This document shows positions 22,801 through 31,972 of a DNA stretch of 55,000 bases, in pieces. The notes below the pieces were generated by a model that was not told the origin of the DNA, searched no databases, and worked only from the letters and a program-made list of their open reading frames with translations. This stretch comes from Cryptomeria japonica (Eukaryota; Streptophyta; Pinopsida; Cupressales; Cupressaceae). Every line of letters begins with the position of its first letter. Within the stretch, counting starts at the first letter, position 1. Location of the stretch: the NCBI RefSeq assembly GCF_030272615.1, contig NC_081413.1, forward strand, positions 607,764,209 to 607,819,208, written 5' to 3'. Position numbers and translations under genes: made by a program.

Positions 22801-23199
22801 ATGTCAGGAGACAAGTCTATGACTGTTTTTCCTTGTGCATCCGTGCACTTTCTAGTCTCTGGGTTATAAAATGGGGCAATCGTCATTATGAACTCTAGTG
22901 CCTGCAATGACTGTAGAAAGGCAGTAGCTTCAACTAGGCCTGATCTCTTGATTCTCCTATGGAGGGCCTCTAAACTAGGTTTGTCTAATTGAGCCTTGAT
23001 ATCCTCGATTTCGGTATCCGTGACCCATCTGACTTGATCATCTAACTTTGAAACATAGACCTATCCTTGATAATGATATTTCATGGTGGCTGGGAATCTA
23101 TCAATTTATTTGCCTCTTTTGCTAGAGGATGAGTCCATCTAACCACTCGAACTTGCAAGTAGAAAACAAATCCTCAGTCTTTGATAATAATTATAAAAG

Positions 23200-24080
23200 T
23201 TGATTTACTTCAGGACTTCGAGGTCCCAGGGTCTCGGGCTAGACACAAGTGAAGAAGGCTCGGAACTCCGAGGTTCCGGGGTTAGGTTGTATGCAAAAGG
23301 AATCCCAGAACTCTGGTGGTCTAGGGTTCCGGGTTACTTGAACTGGAGCCACTCAAAAATCCGGGGTTCCAGGAGGGAAAACTAGGGCATGGAAAAGAAA
23401 ATAAGAAACAAACAAAAACCAACAACCAACAAAAATAACAATGAGGAAAGAAAATATAATCTACAAACCACCAAAATGGGCAAGAAAAATCACCAACCTG
23501 GTGAATCGAAATGCCTGAAAACTCCAAGGGAAGCTCGAAAGTCCAATGGTTCGCGGCTTGGAGCTAGGGAGGAGGATTTCTGAATGTGCAAATGAAATTT
23601 AAAAGTTCATCATCCCTATTTATACCTCTTCCCAAGCCCGTTCATACGAAGGATTTAAACACAACCTCAGGACTCTGGGGTCCCGAGGTTTCGAGCTCGA
23701 CACAAGAAAAGAAACACCCCACCCAAGAACTTCGAGGGTCCAGGGTTCTGAAGCAAGAAAAAGGAGGTTCCACCTCGGGACTCTGGGACTCCAGAGTTTC
23801 GAGGCAGAAGACTCAAAACCTCGAGGCTCTGGGACTCCGGAGTTTCGAGGGCAAAAACCAAAAAGAACAAAAGTCGGGACTCTGGGACTCTGGAGTTCCA
23901 AGGTCAAAAACCAAAGAGGATCAAAGGGACCTCGGGACTCCGGAGTTCCGAGGTCAAAAACCAAAGAGGAACAAAGGGACCTTGGGACTCCGGAGTTCTA
24001 AGGTCAAAAACCAAAGAGGAACAAAGGGACCTCGGGACTCCGGAGTTCCAAGGTCATAAACCAAAGAGGAGCAAAGGGAA
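23200..24080. repeat. GC-rich motif field with a 50-base minisatellite, LTR copy B
   Basis: This is the same motif field as in copy A. From about 23873 to 24080 four tandem units of about 50 bases each consist of a GGGACTCCGGAGTTCC-like core followed by GGTCAAAAACCAAAGAGGA and CAAAGGGACC. Copy A has two such units. Units differ by a few bases, mostly transitions. Confidence 0.8.
23617..23624 (-). promoter_or_regulatory. TATA box upstream of the LTR reading frame
   Basis: The minus strand reads GGTATAAATAGGG, a textbook plant TATA box. It lies about 530 bases before the ATG at 23084, leaving a leader of roughly 500 bases. Confidence 0.6.
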
Positions 24081-24166
24081 AAAGCAAAAACCAAAAAAAC
24101 AAACAAAAGGGACCCAAATTTCGACGCAAGGAGACTAATGGGGAAATAGATATGCAAGGCATAACA

Positions 24167-24815
24167 TGTTGTATCTTGGAGTCTGCCTAAGTCATAACCT
24201 CATTTTGGTTTTTCCACCTCCATAGACAACCCAAATAATAGCCATGGGAAAATAAATGATAAAGATGATTGAAAGACAATGCAACATAATAGAGTGATAA
24301 TGCATAAATTGAATGAAAAAGAGAATGAGTAAACTCCCCTTTCCGAGATGCTATGAAAATGGTGTTGTGAGCTATCCAGAGAGCTGCAACAATGGTGGTC
24401 TTTGTGAGAAAAGATACAAATGTTGCCAAAGGAGATTTCCAAAAGTTCCGACCTGCAAGAAGTGATCTCAAAATGCCAAAAAGATCACAAAAATACCGTC
24501 AATTGAGAGAGATATAGGCTCTGGATGAAAAACCAACATCGGTGGGCACATGCAGGGGTGTTACGATTCCTTCCAAGAACATGCGTAACATTCAAATGAT
24601 TACCTACGAAATGTCAGAATTGCTAGAGGCTAGCGCACCGCACAGATGTCTTCACGTTTCGTTAGAGTCCCAAAGGTGACAAGTTGACAGAGTTGGTGAA
24701 ACTCTAGTTTGAAGTTGACAAAGCGATCTCGATGGACAAAAGGAAAAAGATGGTAGCACATGACCTCAGAGGATGTGGAGGAAGGTGCCATTTGTTGTGT
24801 TGAATTGCATAAGGT
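24167..24815. other. Unassigned sequence between LTR edge and Tat relic
   Basis: No protein domain or repeat partner is recognised. It directly borders the outer edge of the long LTR (24166) and precedes the RNase H relic on the plus strand, so it may be degraded upstream pol of that relic or another inserted fragment. The open frames on the minus strand (24187-24471) are hydrophobic by composition and have no supporting features. Confidence 0.4.
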
Positions 24816-25235
24816 GTGATTTTTTATATTACAAAATTATTCTTTGATGGATCTAGATGCCAAACTAGCTCTGGTGCTTGTATTTTCTTAGTATCTCCTT
24901 CAGGGAAGTTGATTCCTCTATCTTATTGTTTTAACTTTTTATGCACCGATAATATTATTGAGTATAAATCTCTTATAGTTAGGTTAGAAGCAACTTTATC
25001 TCTTAACATTCAACACTTGGATATCCTTGGTGACTCAAATTGATCATAAGACAAGTTATTGGAACTTATCAAGCTAAATAGCCAAAACTATCTCAATACC
25101 ATGGCTTGGATTTATCATTGCTTAAGAAGTTTTTTTCTTACACCATTGATCCTTTACCATAGAAATATAATCAACTTTTGGATGCCATGGCAAGTACTCG
25201 ATTTCCCTCACATCCCTCAAAAATCCTTCTATGAA
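24816..25235 (+). pseudogene. Additional RNase H of a second Tat-like element
   Basis: The frame opens with KLFFDGSRCQTSSGACIF (first Asp). It continues with TDNIIEYKSLIVRLEA (Glu) and HLDILGDSN (second Asp), then after a one-base shift near 25040 reaches LLDAMAST (last Asp). These are the RNase H acidic positions of the extra domain found in Tat elements. It is followed by integrase at 25430, the usual Tat order. Reverse transcriptase is not found upstream in the window. The large element to the left may have inserted between the two. Confidence 0.8.
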
Positions 25236-25429
25236 TGATCAATTTAGTATACATAATATTTTATCTCCCACTCTCTCTGATAATTCTAGTGACATTTCTT
25301 GTTTTTTTAGCATAGAATTAGATGAGTGGTATTCCCATTATTTTTGTTATTTCTATGATGGTACCTTTCCTACTTTCTCAAGCAAGTACACTAGAGTCAG
25401 AATTTGAAAACTTGCTACTAAATACATTA

Positions 25430-26086
25430 TTCTCTTTGATGTTATTTATATAAGAGGTTATAATGGTCTTCTTCTTCATTGTCTCAACAAGCTAGAGATC
25501 CCTATTGCCCTTGAAGAAGCACATTCAACTGCTTGCGGGGGTAATTTTGGTGGTAAATCTTCGGTTCAAAAATTACTCTAAATGGGATGCAATTGGAAAA
25601 CTATGGAAAAAGATATTTTTTCCTTTGTCAAAAAGTATCACTAGTGTCGACAACATAACAATTTGATTTACGCTCCTGCCCATGATCTTAGATCCCAAGT
25701 GGCTTCTTGGCCTTTCTCATTGTGGGGTTTGGGTCTTATTGGTAAAATCTCCCCTCCTTGTTCACAAAGAAATGCTTTCATAATTACAACCACATATTGC
25801 TTTACAAAGTGGGTTAAAGTCATACCTGTCTGATCCACAATCATTGAGGTAATTTTTCAATTCATTCAAGATAACATTATGTCTCAATTTGGCATGCCTT
25901 CCACTTTGATTTTTGACCATTGTACTTCATTTATGAATAAAGATGTGAAATATTTCCTTGAGAAGTATCACATTCAACATTGTTTCTCTACTCCTTACTA
26001 TCCTCAATCCAATGGACAAGATGAAGCCTCTAATAAGCCCATTGAGAAAATCCTTCGTTAAACTATTAATAAACATGGCAAGGATA
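25430..26086 (+). pseudogene. Tat-like integrase, N-terminal zinc region and core (split)
   Basis: The frame shows YIRGYNGLLLHCLNK and ALEEAHSTACGGNFGGKS, the N-terminal zinc-binding region. Its CxxC is damaged (first Cys changed to Tyr, a Gln changed to TAG). The catalytic core follows as WPFSLWGLGLIGKI, where the first catalytic Asp is Gly, then LIFDHCTSFMN (second Asp) and FSTPYYPQSNGQDEASNK (Glu). It is cut at HGKD by the Copia element at 26087. The remainder lies at 33296-33795. Confidence 0.85.
26082..26086. repeat. Target-site duplication of Copia element C, left copy
   Basis: GGATA here, GGATT at 33291-33295: four of five bases agree. The original integrase codons (GGCAAGGAT-TGG) support GGATT as ancestral. 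Confidence 0.75.
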
Positions 26087-27433
26087 TGTTGGTCATTGGG
26101 GAGATTGTTGGACATTGTTGTTGCTAGGATATGTTGTTGTCATTGATGTCAACATATTTCTGCTTCAGTGATTGCAGATTGGTTCATTGTGATTATAGTT
26201 TGGTGTATGGAGTATCTTTAGTATCATTATATTCTTCTATACTAGTGTTGGTGATCTAGAAATCTTAATTGATCATATCATGTGATCCGGTTTTGCTATT
26301 TGTTTATTTGATCAGTGCTTTGCAAAGTTTAGTATTTCCTCCAATATATTTCGATGTGATAAGATCTTGACCTAAGATTTTGGGATATTGTTTGGGATGG
26401 TCTTGTGTATCTTCATTTCAGATGGTTCATAATTTGGTGCTCCACAAGTTATCTTTCTTCATGGCAGTTGTTGTTGTTTGAGTGTTCTTGAGTTTTAGAT
26501 GTTGATTGATGAAGATTTAATAAGTGGTGTTGGAGCGGTTGTTGCTAATGATTCTAACATGCTTGCTAGTGTTTCCTAATTATTTCCTATTTGTTTTGAT
26601 GATCCACATTGGTCATTGTGTGAGTTGTTGGTGATTTTACTGAATCGGTGATGTTCTTCATGTTATGCGGTTTTCCTCGTAGTGTAGCGTGTTGTGATTG
26701 ATCTTGGCATAGTTTTTGGTGGTGTTGCATGTTTGGAGATTTGAATTAAGTCCATGTTATGTCATGTAAATCATTATATTGGTCGGGTGGTCGATCTTTG
26801 TATCGTGTGTTGTAATTTTGTAATTTTGAGTCGAGGGTTTAAACGACTTTGCTATCAAGGTTGATGAATTGTATAAATAGGTGATATTGTCATGTAACTT
26901 AGGTATCAAGGTTGTGTATGCATTATCATAGAGTAGTGTATGTGCGAACAAGGATTCATCTTTCGATGTAGTGCATTGAGAAGAGTTTGGTGTTGCAGAG
27001 CAGACATTGTGCTTGACCAGAATTGTCATCAAGCATTTGGAGAGGCTATTATTGCAGTTCATTCCTTCCGGATTGTAGTCTGAATCTTGTTGTAAGTCAG
27101 TGAGACTTCCCTAAGTGTTGTAGCCTTCTGGTTCATTATCTTTTGAGCAGTGAGCTCTAGGTAGTGTGCTTGAATGCTTGTGCATTCCCAATTGTAATAT
27201 TTTCACATACTACTGCAAAGTATCATCTTATTGTGGGTAGGTTCCCACCATGGTTTTTCCCTTAACCGGGTTTTCCATGTCAAAATTAGTGTTGTGTATT
27301 GTGTTATCATCTTGCTTATCTCTGTTGTTGCTACAGTTTATCAAATCTATTTTTATGATTAAGTTTGTAGATCCAATTAAAACCGATTCACCCCTCCCCC
27401 CCTCTCAATTTTCCCTCATTGTTGTTGCTAACA
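26087..27433 (+). repeat. 5' LTR of Copia element C
   Basis: TGTTGGTCATTGG to GTTGCTAACA. It has a TATA box (TATAAATA) at 26872-26879, the conserved GGTTCCCACCATGG stretch near 27240 and a poly-C tract near 27395. Confidence 0.92.
26872..26879 (+). promoter_or_regulatory. TATA box of Copia element C
   Basis: TATAAATA in TTGTATAAATAGGTG, kept in both LTRs (the second at 32755-32762). Confidence 0.7.
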
Positions 27434-27435
27434 AT

Positions 27436-27447
27436 TGGTATCAGAGC
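27436..27447 (+). promoter_or_regulatory. Primer binding site of Copia element C
   Basis: TGGTATCAGAGC two bases after the LTR end, a perfect initiator-Met tRNA site. Confidence 0.95.
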
Positions 27448-27489
27448 TAGATCCTCTAGAAGAAGCTTAACTGCTTGAGGAGATCCGGG

Positions 27490-28640
27490 ATGACAACTGG
27501 AACTGGAGGTGTTATCTTTAAGAAGGAGAGTCCAAGATTTGATGGTAGTAAGTATTCTATATGGATGGAAGAACTAGATGGAAGTGCACTTGAGATGTCT
27601 TGGATAAGATTACTCAAAGATTACAAAGAATGCCTATTCCACTCCCCCGAATGGAGCGGTTACTGCTGATGAGATCAAGGAAGCTAAGCATAACACTAGA
27701 GTGAAGTAAGCATTGCTAAGTGCCCTGATTGATTCAGAAATGACAAATGTAATGGGACTTTAGACTGCACATGAGATTTGGGAGAAGCTTGAGACCATGT
27801 ATGAAGGAGATAAACAAATCAAAGCCGATAAGTTGTAGATTTTGAAAGGGAAATATGAGATGTTGAAGATGAGAGAAGATGCGAACATAAATACCTTTAT
27901 GGCTAAGGTGAATGACCTTGTCCTAGGTATCAGATGTGTCAGTGGAACCCTTGAAGAAGATGAAATTGTTGCTAAGGTGTTGAGATCGTTGCCTCCTACT
28001 TACAAACATAAGGTAGCTGCTATTGATGAGATCTGGAGTGTGACTATAGTGACAAGAGATATGTTGGTTGGAAAGATTTCTGCATTTGAGCTAAGAGAAT
28101 TTGATGAATCACATGGAAATTCTAAGAAAACATTTGGAGCATTTTTATCTGGTAAGCAGAAGTATGAACCTGAAGAATGCAAAATATCCAGATATGAAAG
28201 AGAAATGAGAGAGATGGAAGAGAAAGAAAGAGAACTTGTTGAGCTTGAAGCATTGATTGCTTGGAGATTTCCAAAGGGAGCTAGTAAGTATGATGGAAAA
28301 TTGCCTTTGAAATTTTTCTCTTTCAATAAGGTAGGACATTTTGTTTCTAGGTGTCCAGAGAGAATGAGTAAGTATGATAGGCATGATAAATTTCATAAGC
28401 ATGACATAAATGATAAATATGAGAAGCATGAGAAGTATGATAAGCCTTACAAGTCTAACTAGAAGTATAGGAATCAGAAGAAGTGCTATTATGTTGTTGA
28501 TGAAGGTAATGCGGATGAAGAATCAGAAGGAGATGAAGTTGCATTCCTTGTCATTAAGGAAGATGGATCGGTACCTATCGATTCCACTATTGAGGAGAAA
28601 GCTTTAGCTGCACTATTGAGGAGAAAGCTTTAGCTGCTAA
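27490..28640 (+). pseudogene. Copia gag of element C
   Basis: The start ATG gives MTTGTGGVIFKKESPRFDG, then YSIW, the common Copia gag opening. A frameshift near 27600 and TAG codons near 27760 and 27837 interrupt it. The core (MKGKYEMLKMREDANINTFM, VLRSLPPTYKHKVAAIDEI) is open at 27842-28462. The zinc knuckle region reads KFFSFNKVGHFVSRC, with Phe in place of the first two Cys, so zinc binding is lost. A Lys/His/Asp-rich repeat segment follows (28370-28460). Confidence 0.85.
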
Positions 28641-28654
28641 AGTTAAAGAAAGAG

Positions 28655-29826
28655 ATGAATGGGTAATAGAGGGTGGTTGTTCACATCATATGACCGATGA
28701 TAAAAGAAAATTTGTGAGTATGGAAAGGTATGGTGGTGTAATAGTGAGATTTGGAGATGACAAAGCTTGTGTGATTTGTGATAGAGGTTCTATTTCTTTT
28801 GATGGTAGGCATAATATTGATGATGTCTTGTATGTTGAAGGTTTAAAGAATAATCTTTTGAGTGTTGGACAGATGGTTGACAAAGGTTATGATTTACAAT
28901 TCAAGAATGGTAAATGTAAGATCCTAAATGCCTCCGGTATAGAGATTGCATCAACGACTAAGACCGAAGGTAATAATTCTCATTTGAATACTGGTGAGAA
29001 AAGCTATTTGATTGCTCAGATTGGTGAAAGTTGGTTGTGGCATAGGAGAATGTGTCATGTTAACTTTGATTCTATTATTAAGATCATTTCTATTCAAGTC
29101 ATTAGAGGTCTGTCTAAAATTGTTAAGCTGCTAATCTGGTATGTAAAGAATGTCAATTGGGTAAGCAAACGAGAGTTTCTTTCAAGAGCAAGTAGTATAC
29201 ATCTAATGGATTGCTAGATCCTGTTCATACTGACCTATGTGGACCTAAAAATGTTTGAAGTGTGCAGGGAGATAGATATTTTATGTTGCTAATTGATGAT
29301 TATTCTAGGATGACATGGGTTATCTTTTGGAAGGAGAAATCTAAAGCATTAGACAAGTTCAAGATATTCAAAACAAAGATTGAGACCTAGATTGAAGGTG
29401 AAATGTATGAGATCTAACATAGGTGGAGAATTTTGTTCTGGTGAGTTTGATTCATTCTATGGGAAGCATGGGATTAGAAGACAATTATTTGCTCCTAGAA
29501 CCCCTCGGCAAATTGGAGTTGTTGAAAGGAAGAACATGACTATTTTGGATGCTGCAAGGACTATGTTAATTAAAGGAAATGTTTTGAAGATTTATTGGAG
29601 AGAAGCTATTAGCATTTCTATTTACACATTCAATCGAGTTTATATCAAAGGTGATATTGGTAAGACTACTTATGAGTTATGGTTTGGTCATGTTCCTACT
29701 ATGAGATATTTTGGAGTATTTGGTATCAAATGTTATATCAAGAGAGATGATGACATAGGAAATTTTGATGCAATAAGTGATAAAAGAATTTTCTTGGGTT
29801 ATTATACAAAGAGAAAAGCCTATTGA
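28655..29826 (+). pseudogene. Copia protease remnant and integrase of element C
   Basis: The protease loop reads WVIEGGCSHHMT where DSG is expected, so the catalytic Asp is lost. The GAG-pre-integrase region has SWLWHRRMCHVNFDSI at 29025-29080. The integrase core has HTDLCGP and YFMLLIDDYSRMTW (29220-29320), then GGEFCSGEFDSF and VVERKN near 29410-29530, giving the D,D-E order, and ends in FLGYYTKRKAY. Stops and frame changes occur near 29215, 29260 and 29390. Confidence 0.88.
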
Positions 29827-30096
29827 TTCTACAATAAGAGACTCAGAAAGATATGAGAAAGTGAAAATGTGAAGATGGATGAGAACCTTGGGAAAGAGAT
29901 CAGAGCTTGTGGATATGAGATGGTCAACACATTGTTCTGAATCCTATTCAGACTGAAGAGTTGAAGCAGACTGATCCGGTAGAAATTATTAATCTGAATG
30001 TTGTTGCTGCCAGTGGAGAAGTGCAAGAACCTGAAAATCAAAACAATCAAAAGACTCTGAGGTATGTGAGACTGAATCATTCAGAAAATCAAATTA

Positions 30097-31707
30097 TTGG
30101 AGATAAAAAATAAAAGTGTGATGACCAGAATAAGGCTAGTTGTTGAAGAGGTATGTTTGATTTCTAAAGTTGAACCTAAAGATGTTGTTGAAGCTTGCAA
30201 AGATGAAAATTGGATGAGAGCTATTGAAAAAGAATTATATCAAATTGAGAAGAATAACACATGGGAGCTAGTGCCTAGACCTAAAGATAAGAATGTGATT
30301 GGTACTAGATGGGTATTCATGAATAAATTGAATGAAGCCGGTGAAGTTGTTAAAAATAAAGAAAGACTGTTATGCAAAGGATATTCACAGAAAGAAGGAA
30401 TTGATTATGAGGAGACTTTTGCTCTAGTGGCCAGAATTGAAGTTGCTAGACTATTGCTTGCATATGTTGCCTATAAAGATTTCAAGGTATATCAGATGGA
30501 TGTCAAATCTTCCTTTGTTAATGGTGATCTAGGGGAACAAGTCTGAATTGAGCAACCTGATGGATTTTAATTATCAGATGATGGAGACATGGTATGTAAA
30601 CTGGAGAAATCTCTTTATGGATTGAAACAAGCCCCTAGATCCTGGTGTGCTAGATTGGATAAGTACTTGTTGAAATTGGGTTTTATTAAAGGGACTGTTG
30701 ATAGTAATTTGTACTTTAAGATTGAAAATGATAACATCTTAATTGTTGAAGTCTTTGTTGATGATATTATCTTTGGAGGTGATGATGACTTGAGCATTAA
30801 GTTTGTCAGTGATATGCATAAAGAATTTGAGATGTATATGATAGGTGAGATGAAATTTTTCTTAGGATTGCAGATTTCATAGACTTGAAAAGGTATCTTT
30901 ATATCCCAAACTAAATATGTGAAGGAATTGTTGAAGAAGTTTGGGCTAGATGAATCCAAACCGGTTGGAACTCCTATGGTCACTGGCTTCAAATTATCTA
31001 AGAATGATGAATCTCCAAAAGCTAATCAGAGTTTGTACAGGTCTATAGTTGGTAGACTACTATATTTTACTCAGACTAGGTTGGAAATTATGCACGCTGT
31101 GTGCATGGCTGATAGATATCAAGCTGATCCGAAAGAGAGTCATGTCATTGTTGTTAAGAGAATATTTAGATACCTGAAAGGAACTGTGGATTATGGTTTG
31201 TGGTATCTGAGGAATGATTATTTCATGTTATATGCTTACACTGATGTTGATTGGGTTAGTTATGTTGATGATCGAAATAGTACATTTGATGGTGCTTTCT
31301 TCTTGGGTAAGAAATTTGTTTCATGGGCTAGTAAGAAACAAGATTCAATGTTCTTATCTACTGTTGAAGTTGAGTACATTATTGCTAGTGGTAGCTACAC
31401 TCAGGTGGTTTGGATGAAGCATATGTTGAAGGATATCAAAGTTATCTATGATGAGCCTTCTGTCATATAATGTGATAATTCCAGTGCTATCAACATGTCA
31501 AATAATCCAGTGCAACATTCAAAGACTAAACATGTGTCAATAAAATATCATTACTTGAGGGAGAAATTCAGTGAAGAAGAAGTGAAGTTGGAGTATGTGT
31601 CTACAAAGGAACAAATTGCTAATATTTTCACTAAGCCTTTGCCTACATATACATTTGTCTATTTGAGAAACAAGTTAGGGGTATTCACCCCTCTTGATGA
31701 GAACTAA
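30097..31707 (+). pseudogene. Copia reverse transcriptase and RNase H of element C
   Basis: The frame has [24 protein letters not shown]-like [30 protein letters not shown] and the catalytic [10 protein letters not shown] near 30750. RNase H follows with YTDVDWVSYVDDRNST (first Asp), TVEVEYI (Glu), CDNSSAINMS (Asp), and the KPLPT end. Stops at 30544 (TGA), 30568 (TAA), 30880 (TAG), 30886 (TGA) and 31468 (TAA) interrupt it. The last open frame ends at 31707 in GVFTPLDEN. Confidence 0.9.
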
Positions 31708-31794
31708 ATGCATTGAGTTGCATCAATCTGGTGGACTTCATAGTCTTATCTCTTTATCCAAATTAATGATTTGGTGTTGCTCCTCTGGTGGACT

Positions 31795-31972
31795 AGGGGG
31801 AGAGATGCATAATCTGTATTTTGTCTTTGGCATTGTTGTCAAAGGGGGAGAGATGCATGTGAAAAAATGTTTTATCTACTTGATCTTAGGGGGAGTTTGT
31901 TGGAGATGTTTCTTTCTTTGCATTGATTATTTTTCACATTCATATGTTTCCATCAATGCCAAAGGGGGAGAT
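31795..31972 (+). promoter_or_regulatory. Four polypurine tracts before the 3' LTR of element C
   Basis: GGGGGAG occurs near 31797, 31841, 31890 and 31964. The last (AAAGGGGGAGA) directly precedes the LTR and is the expected plus-strand primer. Several copies upstream of the LTR are a feature described for Sirevirus-type Copia elements. Confidence 0.75.

Larger units (their letters stand above)
18329..23084 (-). pseudogene. LTR-borne reading frame, copy B (about 1,190 codons when the solo LTR is ignored)
   Basis: The ATG at 23084 matches the start of copy A. Open pieces follow at 22668-22907, 21262-22053, 20119-20976 and 18329-18520. The last three lie in one frame once the 1,196 bases of the solo LTR and its target copy are subtracted, which argues for a single long protein. 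Regions in order: a charged N-terminal part, a middle part, a basic Ser/Lys/Arg-rich segment (KKRSTSRKNTSTD near 21450), a strongly acidic segment (20750-20960), and a Leu/Lys/Glu-rich C-terminal half likely to form coiled coil, ending NYRAFAKK at 18329. In-frame stops near 21270 and 21025 fit CAG to TAG and CAA to TAA. No known domain recognised; function unknown. Confidence 0.6.
1104..24166 (-). mobile_element. Large Tat-like Ty3/Gypsy retrotransposon with very long LTRs (left end off-window)
   Basis: Read on the minus strand, the element runs from a 5' LTR (17279-24166) through a primer site (17252-17270), gag, protease, an extra RNase H, reverse transcriptase with a degenerate native RNase H, and integrase, to a partial 3' LTR (1104-4040). 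The two LTR copies are direct repeats, about 92% identical by eye over the stretches I compared. Both end in the same sequence at 4040 and 24166, where the minus strand begins TGTTATGCC. No other LTR pair flanks the coding region. The weak point is that no clear polypurine tract is visible just right of 4040. An alternative is that the 1104-4040 and 17279-24166 repeats belong to a separate family that neighbours the Gypsy coding region by chance. The element carries a nested gag-only element and a nested solo LTR. Confidence 0.55.
17279..24166 (-). repeat. 5' LTR of the large Tat-like element (about 5.7 kb plus a nested solo LTR)
   Basis: On the minus strand it begins TGTTATGCC at 24166 and ends GTCGCCA at 17279, 8 bases before the primer site. 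Removing the solo LTR and one target copy (1,196 bases) leaves 5,692 bases. From 5' to 3' it holds a GC-rich promoter region with TATAAATA (23617-23624), a long decayed reading frame (23084 to 18329), and a last kilobase with a second TATA candidate (18040-18046). The outer 3 kb is repeated at 1104-4040. The inner 4 kb is not confirmed by a second copy inside the window, so the full extent is inferred from the missing alternative boundaries. Confidence 0.55.

Noticed and set aside
1104-24166. Reading the two 3-kb repeats as independent elements unrelated to the Gypsy coding region
   Set aside because: Possible but less economical: no other LTRs for the Gypsy region and no second LTR for the repeat family were found. 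Kept as the main alternative.
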